Assembly (NCBI GenBank): GCA_964452115.1
Contig: CAYVKY010000048.1
Span: forward strand, 1 to 15,000
Origin: CAYVKY01 sp964452115
GTDB lineage: Bacteria; Bacteroidota; Ignavibacteria; Tepidaquicellales; Tepidaquicellaceae
Reading direction: 5' to 3'
DNA: 15,000 nucleotides
The notes below the pieces were generated by a model that worked only from the letters and a program-made list of their open reading frames with translations, ran no database searches and was not told the DNA's origin. The translations under genes and the position numbers were made by a program. Of this stretch, positions 1 through 6,623 are shown one piece after another (positions within the stretch are counted from its first letter, which is position 1; each line of letters opens with the position of its first letter).

Positions 1-72
1 TTTCATATTAAAAGATACTGATTAATTTCCTCTGGAAATTTATTGTATATTTATTGTTAAATCAACAGAAAA

Positions 73-687
73 TTAATTCTTAATTGAATGAAAGTGTGAT
101 ACAATTTTATACGATGCATAGGAGAAAAACGGTGCAGTTAGAATGTCAATTGTATAGTGTGCTTTCTGAAGAAGGATAAAGGCAACTACAAAAATCAGCG
201 AAGTTAAAAAAACATATTTGAGGATTTTATTCTGAGCGGTGAGGAAAAGAAGAAAAAGCATTGATGTGTGTCCTGAGAAAAATAAATCCTTTGTGATTAT
301 GCTGCCTGTGCCGACTACGAATACGAGCGGATCCTGAAGGTCAATTGTTCCGGCGGGCGGGTCGAGCGGTGTAAGGTACATTGCAAGCGTTCGCAGCAGT
401 ATTAGAAGTATATACGACTGCAGGGCAATAAGCAGAACTTTGGGGTGAAATAATAATGCAATTAATGCTGTCAAGATGCTTCCATAAATAAGTATAAAGA
501 TAATAACGTTGAAATTCATCACAGGATATAACCTAAAAAGCGGGTCGTCAAGCACGGCGCCCGGACGCTTCTCCACGAACAGAAGGAACTTTGAAAACAT
601 TGAAAGCGCCGCAATCAGCACTATTACGGTAATCCCCAGATGCAAAAGAAAACTTTTTTCTTTGTAAATTTCTTTATAAGGTTTCAT
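73..687 (-). CDS. PAP2_C / sphingomyelin-synthase-like integral membrane lipid phosphatase or head-group transferase
   Basis: A 204-residue polytopic membrane protein with about five to six hydrophobic segments (near 13-36, 58-80, 83-106, 122-148, 157-174 and 180-196). The recognisable motifs are those of the PAP2_C/sphingomyelin synthase group: an Arg-led segment LRTLAMYLTPLDPP (98-111), SGHTSML (138-144) and HYTIDI (177-182). The putative catalytic triad is therefore H140, H177 and D181. Known members either remove phosphate from lipid phosphates or move a phospho-head group between lipids; substrate and direction cannot be read from the sequence. The start overlaps the stop of the upstream rhomboid gene in an ATGA, so the two are probably co-translated. 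Alternative: a plain PAP2 phosphatase. The fold family is fairly certain, the reaction is not. Confidence 0.75.
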   Translation of the reverse strand: MKPYKEIYKEKSFLLHLGITVIVLIAALSMFSKFLLFVEKRPGAVLDDPLFRLYPVMNFNVIIFILIYGSILTALIALLFHPKVLLIALQSYILLILLRTLAMYLTPLDPPAGTIDLQDPLVFVVGTGSIITKDLFFSGHTSMLFLLFLTAQNKILKYVFLTSLIFVVAFILLQKAHYTIDILTAPFFSYASYKIVSHFHSIKN

Positions 688-1388
688 AAATCTTTAAAAT
701 TATTCTCATCATCATCATATTCGTCTTCGTTCTGCTCTTCATCTTCGTCCTGCTCTTCGTCTTCGTCCTCTTCTTCTTCCCAGTCATATTTTTCGGTGTA
801 TTCGTCCCGGTTTTTAAAAATCAGGGAACATATCACTCCTGTAGTAAATCCGAAAAGATGCGACTCGAACGACACGGACGGGTCGGTCGGCAGTATGCCG
901 CAAATAGTTCCGCCGTAGAGGAATACAATTATAAGCGCAATGCCTATAGATTTTTTTTCCTTTCTCAGTACACCCATGCAGAAAAGAAAAGCAATCAGTC
1001 CGAAAATTATTCCGCTTGCGCCGATGTGATATGCATCTCTTCCGAGAAACCACACGCCGGCACCAGATAAAAAATATATTATGATGATTACAAACGCTGC
1101 CGAGCGCGGATAAGCATAGAAAAGAAAAAACACTGAAATTAAAAGCGGGAGAGTATTTGAAAAAAGATGCAGGTAATCCGAATGAATAAGCGGTGCGAGC
1201 AGTATGCCTTTCAATCCTTCTGTTTCGCGCGGCAAAACGCCGAGTGAGGTGAAATCCAGCCCCAATGCGCTTTCGGCAATGCGTACGGCATAAAGTATTA
1301 CAACAAACACAATGGAAATAATCAGCGATTTAATCACTTTGATTTTTTCGGGCGAAAATTCCTTCGGCTGCTCTGCATAATCATTCAT
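684..1388 (-). CDS. Rhomboid family intramembrane serine protease with polyacidic C-terminal tail
   Basis: A 234-residue membrane protease expected to cut transmembrane substrates within the bilayer. The rhomboid signatures are complete: the H69/H74/N78 motif in HSDYLHLFSN, the catalytic serine S125 in GASG (123-126), and the catalytic H177 in ESHLFG. About six hydrophobic segments cover residues 19-38, 60-92, 97-114, 122-140, 147-164 and 176-191. After the last one, residues 204-228 are almost wholly Asp/Glu, with a six-residue repeat of the form DEDEEQ at the DNA level; the tail is presumably cytoplasmic and may bind cations or a basic partner (inference). It is the first gene of a two-gene unit with the downstream PAP2_C gene (4-base overlap). 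No Shine-Dalgarno sequence is visible. Substrate unknown. Confidence 0.9.
   Translation of the reverse strand: MNDYAEQPKEFSPEKIKVIKSLIISIVFVVILYAVRIAESALGLDFTSLGVLPRETEGLKGILLAPLIHSDYLHLFSNTLPLLISVFFLFYAYPRSAAFVIIIIYFLSGAGVWFLGRDAYHIGASGIIFGLIAFLFCMGVLRKEKKSIGIALIIVFLYGGTICGILPTDPSVSFESHLFGFTTGVICSLIFKNRDEYTEKYDWEEEEDEDEEQDEDEEQNEDEYDDDENNFKDL
711..782 (-). repeat. Low-complexity tandem repeat encoding the acidic tail of the rhomboid protein
   Basis: An imperfect repeat with a period of about 18 bp (TCTTCGTC/CTGCTC units on the plus strand), in frame. It encodes DEDEEQ-like hexapeptides at the C-terminus of the rhomboid gene. It is pyrimidine-rich on the plus strand. In-frame slippage here would change only tail length. 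Confidence 0.6.
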
Positions 1389-1440
1389 GATTCAAGATAA
1401 ATATTTTTTATAATATTTACAGTGCCCAATTTAAAATGCA

Positions 1441-1460
1441 GCGGACAGGCTTTGTCTCTA
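1441..1460. repeat. Possible dispersed-repeat remnant with weak hairpin downstream of feoB
   Basis: Four bases past the feoB stop, the minus strand reads TAGAGACAAAGCCTGTCCGC. It can form only a short stem (about 5 bp, one G-U). Its GTAGAGACA-type beginning looks like half of the palindromic intergenic repeats found in many bacteria, but there is only one copy in this window. No T-run follows, so it is not a good intrinsic terminator. Tentative. Confidence 0.2.
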
Positions 1461-1463
1461 CAC

Positions 1464-3386
1464 TTATATTGAAAATACTGCGCGTACGCCGATGGACAAA
1501 ACAATGGCGAGCACAACGCTGAATGCCGTGATTATAACTGCGCGCTTGTGATTGAGTTCGCGTGCAAGTGCGGCATAAGTCGAAAGGCACGGAATATAAA
1601 ATGTGATGAACACAGTGAATGTGAGAATCTGCGTAATGGACATAACTGATGTAACATTCTGCGTACCGAGTGCGGTGAACAGCAGAATAAGTGCAAGTTC
1701 CTTGCGGAGAATTCCGAATATCAGCGTAATTCCGATTGCAGCGGGAAGCCCTAAAACTCCTGCAGTGAAGGGCGACAGGAATGAATTTATCGGTTCCGTG
1801 AAATGCAGAAAATTTATCACTTCAAGAATGATGCTTCCTATTATCAAAAGCGGAAGTGCAATTGTTACGAATTCTTTCAGGCGGAACCACGTTTTATTTA
1901 CCAGCGCACGCGGAGCCGGCATATGATATTTCGGAATTTCAAGTACGAGTCCGGGACTCACTTCGGGAAATGCTTTCGAAATAAATTTTCCGAGTATGCC
2001 GATTATGATTACATTGAATATATAAATCAGAATTGCCGCTTTTATTGAAATGAAAAATCCCACAAGTCCGAATATCACCGTCATACGCGCGGAGCAGGGA
2101 ACAAACGTAGTGAGCGTTGCCGTGATGAATTTATCGCGCGGCGATTTTAATATGCGCGTGGCAAGTATTGCGGGCACGGTGCAGCCGTATCCGAAAATCA
2201 TCGGAACAACCGACAAGCCGTGAAGTCCGATTCTGTGCATCAGATTATCCGTAAGATATGCTACACGCGCGAGATAGCCCGTGTCTTCAAGGAATGAAAG
2301 CAGAATAAAAAACGGAAGCAGATACGGAATCACGATTGCAAGTCCCGCGCCGAATCCCGTAAGCAATCCCGTGAATATTGAAGTGATGATGCTGCCTTCG
2401 CCGAAGTATCCCGCAATCAGGTTAGACAGGTTATTAAAATTGTCTATAAAAAACGGTTCACAGAAATTTCCGATTTTGAAAATAAGCCAGAATGAAAATG
2501 CAAGTATCGCACCAAGCGAAATGTATCCGAAAAGCGGATGCATCAGTATATCATCAATTTTTTCACGGAAATCTTTTTTCATGCGCCTTCCCACGCGTAC
2601 GGTTTGCTCGAAAATATTTACGGAAGTACTGTGTCTTGCCGATGAAATTAACTCCGAAGAATCTCCTTCCAGCATTTTCTGCATCGTGTCTATATATGAA
2701 TTTATTTTATTGTATATTTCCGGATTGAGATGTTCCTTTACGAAATCCGTAACGCTTTTATCTCGCTCGAATAGTTTAATTGCAGCGAATCTGTAATTCC
2801 ATTTTTCAGGTAATTTGTTTTCCGCGAATTCACCTGAAATCAGGCGGATTGTTTTTTCCATAATCGGAGAATACGGAACCGATGAAATCTTCGGCTTATG
2901 TGCCTTTTGGGCAACATTGAAAAGTTCAAACACTCCCGTTCCTTTTTTGCCGATTGTCTTAACGCAATGCACGCCGAGAATTGATGAGAGCTTTGTGAGA
3001 CTTATATCATTGCCTTTTTTTTCGGCTTCGTCATACATATTCAGGCAGACAACCATCGGCATTTCAAGTTCAAGAAGCTGAAGTGTGAGTTCGAGGCTGC
3101 GTGACAGCACGGATGCATCAACCACATTGACGATAACAGTGTCATCGCGTCCGGATTTTTCCATAATATATTTTACCGCTTCGTATTCTGCTTCGTCAGT
3201 TGTCTGAAGCGAGTACGTGCCCGGCAGGTCGATGAGTTCCGCATCTTCATCGCCGAGCGTAAGATTTCCCTTTGTATATTTTACCGTGATTCCCGGAAAG
3301 TTTGAAGCAACGGATTTATACCCGACTACGTAATTGAATATCGTGCTCTTTCCGCAGTTGGGCTGTCCGACAAGTATAAACTGCAT
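1464..3386 (-). CDS. feoB: Ferrous iron transport protein B (FeoB)
   Basis: A 640-residue fusion of an N-terminal GTPase and a membrane Fe(II) transporter. G-protein motifs: G1 GQPNCGKST (7-15), the G2-region NFPGITV with T34, G3 DLPG (53-56) and G4 NMYD (116-119). A helical guanine-dissociation-inhibitor-like linker follows (about 165-275). The membrane domain starts near residue 285 and carries the two Gate motifs: GCTVPAI with C402 and PCSAR with C431, cysteines conserved in the family. A third PC motif lies near the C-terminus (YIPCLSTYAAL). At 640 residues it is shorter than E. coli FeoB (773), but all core motifs and a normal C-terminus are present, so it looks intact. The start codon shares its A with the feoA stop (TGATG), which implies translational coupling. 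No FeoC homologue is seen. Confidence 0.97.
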   Translation of the reverse strand: MQFILVGQPNCGKSTIFNYVVGYKSVASNFPGITVKYTKGNLTLGDEDAELIDLPGTYSLQTTDEAEYEAVKYIMEKSGRDDTVIVNVVDASVLSRSLELTLQLLELEMPMVVCLNMYDEAEKKGNDISLTKLSSILGVHCVKTIGKKGTGVFELFNVAQKAHKPKISSVPYSPIMEKTIRLISGEFAENKLPEKWNYRFAAIKLFERDKSVTDFVKEHLNPEIYNKINSYIDTMQKMLEGDSSELISSARHSTSVNIFEQTVRVGRRMKKDFREKIDDILMHPLFGYISLGAILAFSFWLIFKIGNFCEPFFIDNFNNLSNLIAGYFGEGSIITSIFTGLLTGFGAGLAIVIPYLLPFFILLSFLEDTGYLARVAYLTDNLMHRIGLHGLSVVPMIFGYGCTVPAILATRILKSPRDKFITATLTTFVPCSARMTVIFGLVGFFISIKAAILIYIFNVIIIGILGKFISKAFPEVSPGLVLEIPKYHMPAPRALVNKTWFRLKEFVTIALPLLIIGSIILEVINFLHFTEPINSFLSPFTAGVLGLPAAIGITLIFGILRKELALILLFTALGTQNVTSVMSITQILTFTVFITFYIPCLSTYAALARELNHKRAVIITAFSVVLAIVLSIGVRAVFSI

Positions 3387-3631
3387 CAGATTGACTCCGC
3401 TGTAATTTTTTGGGCGAGATTGTATCCGAGGGCTATTTCCGTGTCATCCCTGTCAATAACTATCGGACCTTTTAATTTTGATTCGCGTAATATTTTTATC
3501 ACAAAACCCTTTTGAATTCCCATATTCCTTAGATTCATAGAGGCTTTATTCCCCGTCTCTATTTCTTTAATTTTTACTTTTACTCCTTTTTTAAATTTTG
3601 TCAGCTTTCCTGTCATAATTTCACTGTTCAT
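3386..3631 (-). CDS. feoA: Ferrous iron transport protein A (FeoA)
   Basis: An 81-residue cytoplasmic SH3-like protein needed for full FeoB activity in species where it has been tested. The sequence has the usual features: a small basic beta-barrel, LRNMGIQKG near residues 34-42 (the family's L-x-x-[ML]-G-[LI]-x-x-G turn), and a C-terminal DDTEIALGYNLAQKI segment matching the family's GxxxAL-type ending. It is first in the feoAB unit and ends in a TGATG junction with feoB. The start chosen gives the normal length; a second Met at residue 6 is possible. No Shine-Dalgarno sequence is visible. The 67-bp leader contains an FNR-type palindrome, so expression probably responds to oxygen or a related signal. 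Confidence 0.93.
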   Translation of the reverse strand: MNSEIMTGKLTKFKKGVKVKIKEIETGNKASMNLRNMGIQKGFVIKILRESKLKGPIVIDRDDTEIALGYNLAQKITAESI

Positions 3632-3675
3632 TTATTAATATCAACATAATATTTATAATAAAAAATGCATTTCAG

Positions 3676-3691
3676 TTTGATATAAATCAAA
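3676..3691. promoter_or_regulatory. Perfect FNR/CRP-family operator upstream of feoAB
   Basis: The plus strand reads TTTGATATAAATCAAA: 6-bp perfect arms around a 4-bp AT spacer. It contains TTGAT-N4-ATCAA, the exact E. coli FNR consensus, also recognised by DNR/NNR-type relatives. Its centre (3683.5) is about 52 bp ahead of the feoA ATG. A class II site at -41.5 would put the transcript start about 11 nt before the ATG, with an AT-rich -10 region in between. The site begins 8 bp after the gdx stop, so it serves feoAB as a promoter internal to the gene run. Binding protein and sign of control are inferred. Confidence 0.65.
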
Positions 3692-3698
3692 AATTAAA

Positions 3699-4019
3699 TC
3701 ATTCGGGGGAAGTCAGTTTTAGGCCGATGATTCCGATAATTATCAGTCCGAGAAATATTATTTTGGAAACGGAAACGCTTTCCCCTAAAAAAATCATTGC
3801 TATAAGCGCAGTACCTGCGGCGCCGATGCCTGTCCACACTGCATAAGCAGTTCCGATAGGCAGCTGCTTAAGGGCAAGCGAAAGCATTGCAAAACTTGCA
3901 ATCATAAAAATCACGGTGAATATGCTCGGGAACAGTTTGCTCCATCCGTCCGTCATTTTGAGTCCGATAGCCCACGTTACTTCAAAAAGTCCTGCTATGA
4001 TTAAATAAAACCAGTACAT
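3699..4019 (-). CDS. gdx: SMR-family guanidinium exporter (Gdx, formerly SugE)
   Basis: A 106-residue, four-helix small multidrug resistance protein; members work as antiparallel dimers that exchange protons for substrate at the inner membrane. It matches the Gdx/SugE branch rather than EmrE/QacE: GLFEVTWAIGLK (10-21) holds the essential E13 and the Gdx-type W16, followed by LPIGTAYAVWTGIGA (53-67) and the GLIIIGIIGLKL end (91-102). The physiological substrate of Gdx proteins is guanidinium. It sits 10 bp downstream of pit, apparently as the last gene of the DUF47-pit unit, with no guanidine riboswitch in front of it; that position is unusual. A promiscuous quaternary-amine exporter cannot be excluded from sequence alone. 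Confidence 0.88.
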   Translation of the reverse strand: MYWFYLIIAGLFEVTWAIGLKMTDGWSKLFPSIFTVIFMIASFAMLSLALKQLPIGTAYAVWTGIGAAGTALIAMIFLGESVSVSKIIFLGLIIIGIIGLKLTSPE

Positions 4020-4029
4020 ATTTTTTTAT

Positions 4030-5022
4030 TTAATTATTTATAAACAATTTTATGAGATAATAAAAACCCATACCGGAAAGTCCCGAAAGCGGAATTGTGA
4101 AAATCCACGCCCATACGATTCTTCCTGCCACACCCCATCTTACGGCGGATAATCTTTTCAGACTTCCGACACCGACTATGGCGCCCGTGATTGTCTGTGT
4201 TGTGGAGACAGGAATTCCGAATAGGGCTGTGCCCAGCAGCGTGGTAGCACCTGCAAATTCAGCGCAGAATCCTCCGATGGGTCTGAGTTTCGTGATTTTC
4301 ATACCCATCGTTTTTATAATCCTCCAGCCGCCGAACATTGTTCCCAGCGCAATCGAAGTGTAGCAAAGTATTATCACATAATACGGGATATGAAATGTAT
4401 CTATGAATCCTCCGGTATAAAGCACCAGTGCTATGATGCCCATAGTCTTTTGTGCATCATTGGTACCGTGTCCGAAGCTGTAAAATCCTGCGGAGATAAG
4501 CTGCAACCTTCTGAACAATTTATCAACCTTTTTCGGTTTTTTGTTCTTTACAACCCATGTCATCACAAACATATTAATCAGTCCGATTATAAATCCGATA
4601 ATGGGAGCAGCAACCATAAAAATAATCACCTTGGTCCACCCCGAAGCAATGATGCATCCGAATCCGAGTTTTGCAATTGCTGCGCCGCCGTATCCGCCCA
4701 TTAATGCGTGTGATGAACTGACGGGAATTCCGAAGTACCACGTCAGAAGATTCCAGAGTATGGCTCCGAGGATTGCGGCTGCGAGAATTGTAAGGTCAAC
4801 CTGGTCTGCGCGCACGAGACCTTCTCCGATTGTTTTTGCGACCGAAACGTCAAAAATGAATGCCGCAATAAAATTGAAGGAAGCCGCGAAAAGCACTGCC
4901 TGGCGGGGAGTGAGAACTTGTGTGGAAACTATGGTTGCGATGGAATTTGCGGAATCGTGAAAGCCGTTTAGAAAATCAAAAACCAGAGCTAAAAAAATAA
5001 TAATAAGAGCAACTTCAAGCAT
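4030..5022 (-). CDS. pit: PiT-family inorganic phosphate transporter
   Basis: A 330-residue inner membrane protein predicted to import phosphate (probably as a metal-phosphate complex) with H+ or Na+. It shows the inverted-repeat architecture of the family: GFHDSAN (20-26) and GHGTNDAQK (184-192) are the paired signatures, and GIPVSSSHAL (98-107) and GIPVSTTQTITGA (269-281) are the paired re-entrant segments. About ten hydrophobic segments are present, with a basic cytoplasmic loop (NKKPKKVDKLFRR, 160-172) between the halves. It lies 4 bp downstream of the DUF47 partner gene, the standard arrangement for low-affinity Pit systems, and 10 bp upstream of gdx. The length is typical for short bacterial PiT proteins. 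The coupling ion is not determinable here. Confidence 0.95.
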   Translation of the reverse strand: MLEVALIIIFLALVFDFLNGFHDSANSIATIVSTQVLTPRQAVLFAASFNFIAAFIFDVSVAKTIGEGLVRADQVDLTILAAAILGAILWNLLTWYFGIPVSSSHALMGGYGGAAIAKLGFGCIIASGWTKVIIFMVAAPIIGFIIGLINMFVMTWVVKNKKPKKVDKLFRRLQLISAGFYSFGHGTNDAQKTMGIIALVLYTGGFIDTFHIPYYVIILCYTSIALGTMFGGWRIIKTMGMKITKLRPIGGFCAEFAGATTLLGTALFGIPVSTTQTITGAIVGVGSLKRLSAVRWGVAGRIVWAWIFTIPLSGLSGMGFYYLIKLFINN

Positions 5023-5026
5023 AAAG

Positions 5027-5644
5027 TTAAATGTTTTTAATAAGTATTCCTTCTATAATAATTGTTGCTGTTTTGCATCTGTCAACTGCTTTCTCGATTA
5101 ACTCCAGAATTTCTTTTTTCTTTATGAGTTCAATCACCTCTTTCTCATTCTCGAAAAGATCTGCAATCGAATCTACAAAAAGCTGGTCTCCCTGAGTTTC
5201 ATAATTTTTAATTGAAGTGAGCTTTTGCGATACATCGTTTTTGCCTTCGAGTTCCGGCACGCATTCCGTCAGCAGAAGTGTCTGCGAAAGCAGTATATCG
5301 GAAAACTGAATGCTGTATTTTATGGGTGTTTTTACTTTGTAAAGATTAAGCCTCTTTGCTGTTGTATTGATGCAGTCAATGATATTATCCAAAGCGGCAG
5401 TCAGTGAAAAAATATCCTCCCTGTCAATCGGAGTGATAAATGTTTCATTAAGTTCATTCTGAATATTGTGCGCAATATCGTCGCAGAGGTTTTCCAGATG
5501 CCGCACCTTGCTCGCTTTTTCGCCTGTATCGGAAAGGTTTGAAAGCATTTCCTTTAGAATTAATGCTCCTTCGTGAATCATTTTTGTGTGTTCGGAAAGG
5601 AGACTGAAAAATATCGGCGATTTAGGTAAAAAATTTTTTAACAT
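5027..5644 (-). CDS. DUF47 (PhoU-like) Pit accessory/regulatory protein
   Basis: A 205-residue, all-helical cytoplasmic protein of the DUF47/PhoU_div group. The diagnostic stretch is TFITPIDREDI (68-78) followed by a helix ending DNIIDCI. The rest is charged amphipathic helices expected to form a three- or four-helix bundle with acidic metal-binding positions. In other bacteria DUF47 proteins pair with Pit and are thought to modulate phosphate uptake; the 4-bp gap to pit supports the same role. It is first in the DUF47-pit-gdx unit. The leader (5645-5700, minus strand) is AT-rich with no Shine-Dalgarno sequence; it contains a TATTTTG resembling, with one base fewer, the Bacteroidota TAnnTTTG element. 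No Pho box could be recognised. Confidence 0.9.
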   Translation of the reverse strand: MLKNFLPKSPIFFSLLSEHTKMIHEGALILKEMLSNLSDTGEKASKVRHLENLCDDIAHNIQNELNETFITPIDREDIFSLTAALDNIIDCINTTAKRLNLYKVKTPIKYSIQFSDILLSQTLLLTECVPELEGKNDVSQKLTSIKNYETQGDQLFVDSIADLFENEKEVIELIKKKEILELIEKAVDRCKTATIIIEGILIKNI

Positions 5645-5714
5645 AGACGGGTTTTATTAATTATCTATGCAAAATACCATTTTTAACAATTTATTAATAT
5701 GAAAAAACTACTCC

Positions 5715-5768
5715 GATTTTTCATATCACTCGGGCGTGCACACAGGTGCGCCCCTGCGATTAAAAATC
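5715..5768. repeat. Compound palindromic (REP-like) intergenic element
   Basis: An outer perfect 7-bp inverted pair, GATTTTT (5715-5721) and AAAAATC (5762-5768), encloses a GC-rich hairpin. The inner arms are GGGCGTGC (5732-5739) and GTGCGCCC (5746-5753), with the 6-nt loop ACACAG. Read as plus-strand RNA, all eight inner positions pair (two as G-U); read as minus-strand RNA those two become A-C mismatches. The GC-rich core stands out from its AT-rich surroundings. It lies between two minus-strand genes and encodes nothing. It looks like a dispersed REP-type element, although no second copy occurs in the window. It could also block read-through between the two genes. Confidence 0.5.
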
Positions 5769-5821
5769 ACAAAGAAAAATTTTTTCCGGCAATAGAGATT
5801 TTTGAAAAGGGGTGCTAACCT

Positions 5822-6481
5822 TTAATACAGTTCGTATTCATATTGAAATATATGCGATGTAAGATCCGAATAAATAACCTCCGAAGACACGATATAATTT
5901 TTCTCATTATATGTGTAATGTATTGTCATATTATCGGGATATTCCATATTGCTTTTCTCCACCGCCATTATTTTATTACCGTTGGAATCGTATTCGTATT
6001 CGGTCGTGTATGCGAGTTTGTTGTTAAATTCAGGAGACTCCGGATATCTGAAATAATGCAGAAGTTTTATCTGCCTTCCGGATTTATCATATACATATTG
6101 GAAATAATTCGGTGATACATCCGTTGCATATTCTCCTTCAAGCCGGAACCCGGACATCTTCCCGTCATTGCCGTATTCATATATTACTTTATATTTCATC
6201 GGCGGGTCATCATCTGCCATTGTCCAGACGACATCCCTGTAAGATAATTTTCCGTCCGAGCCGTAAACGTATTGGCTTTCCTGCGTCACTTTTCCGTTAA
6301 AATAATTTTTTTCATTTGTAACATTTCCGGATTTGTCATACAGCGACTGCCTTTGCATTTTATTGACGCCGTTTTCAATGATATATATAGTCATTGTTTT
6401 GATGTTTTTGGCGTTTTCGTTTTGAGCAAAACCAATGCCGCAGAAAAATAATAATCCCGTTAATATTAATACTGCCCTCAT
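5822..6481 (-). CDS. Secreted hypothetical protein with YD/RHS-like repeats
   Basis: A 219-residue protein of unknown function. Residues 1-19 form a signal peptide (MRAVLILTGLLFFCGIGFA, then QNEN). The mature part carries irregular tyrosine/aspartate-glycine turns: YDKSGN, YGSDGK, YGNDGK, YDKSGR and YDSNGN, each followed or preceded by a beta-strand-like run. This is the pattern of short YD/RHS-type repeat proteins common in Bacteroidota. There is no toxin domain, no sorting tail and no lipobox, so it may be periplasmic or surface-released. It has the clearest ribosome binding site of the window (AAGGAG, 9 nt ahead of the ATG), which supports this start and suggests strong translation. It is monocistronic and divergent from ade. 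Confidence 0.65.
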   Translation of the reverse strand: MRAVLILTGLLFFCGIGFAQNENAKNIKTMTIYIIENGVNKMQRQSLYDKSGNVTNEKNYFNGKVTQESQYVYGSDGKLSYRDVVWTMADDDPPMKYKVIYEYGNDGKMSGFRLEGEYATDVSPNYFQYVYDKSGRQIKLLHYFRYPESPEFNNKLAYTTEYEYDSNGNKIMAVEKSNMEYPDNMTIHYTYNEKNYIVSSEVIYSDLTSHIFQYEYELY

Positions 6482-6623
6482 TTTATAAAACTCCTTTTTC
6501 TTTAAAGATAATAATAAAATAATTTATTTACAGTGACACATTACTGCTAACGGATGCTGCGGAAAATGATTTATTACGCTGATACTTTGAATTTTTTATA
6601 TTAAATTTTAAAAATTAAATTTT
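6482..6623. promoter_or_regulatory. Divergent promoter region between the YD-repeat gene and ade
   Basis: 142 bp of AT-rich DNA between two divergent starts must hold both promoters. A TACTTTG on the plus strand (about 6584-6590) resembles a Bacteroidota -7 element, but with one base fewer between TA and TTTG. I looked for a purine riboswitch ahead of ade and saw none of its conserved segments. Confidence 0.35.
6491..6496 (-). promoter_or_regulatory. Strong Shine-Dalgarno sequence of the YD-repeat gene
   Basis: The minus strand reads AAGGAG within a purine run, 9 nt before the ATG at 6481. The other genes here have AT-rich leaders without an obvious Shine-Dalgarno, so this one fixes the start and is an exception in the window. 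Confidence 0.6.

Noticed and set aside
24..40. Perfect 7-bp inverted repeat AATTTCC-TCT-GGAAATT downstream of the PAP2_C gene
   Set aside because: Short AT-rich stem without a T-run on the minus strand; could arise by chance and is not a convincing terminator.
640..918. Plus-strand open frame with a long serine run
   Set aside because: It is the complement of the acidic tail of the rhomboid gene; GA-rich coding DNA gives a Ser-rich antisense frame. No start context or homology.
1399..1418. AT-only inverted repeat AAATATT/AATATTT ahead of the rhomboid gene
   Set aside because: Made only of A and T in an AT-rich leader, so low information.
4020..4029. Guanidine riboswitch ahead of gdx
   Set aside because: Only 10 bp separate pit and gdx, which leaves no room for an aptamer; none seen in the operon leader either.
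5790..5823. Weak AAAGG/CCTTT hairpin after the YD-repeat gene
   Set aside because: Five-bp stem with a large loop; the T-run is interrupted. Not listed as a terminator.
6482..6623. Purine riboswitch ahead of adenine deaminase
   Set aside because: None of the conserved purine aptamer segments is visible in the 142-bp gap.
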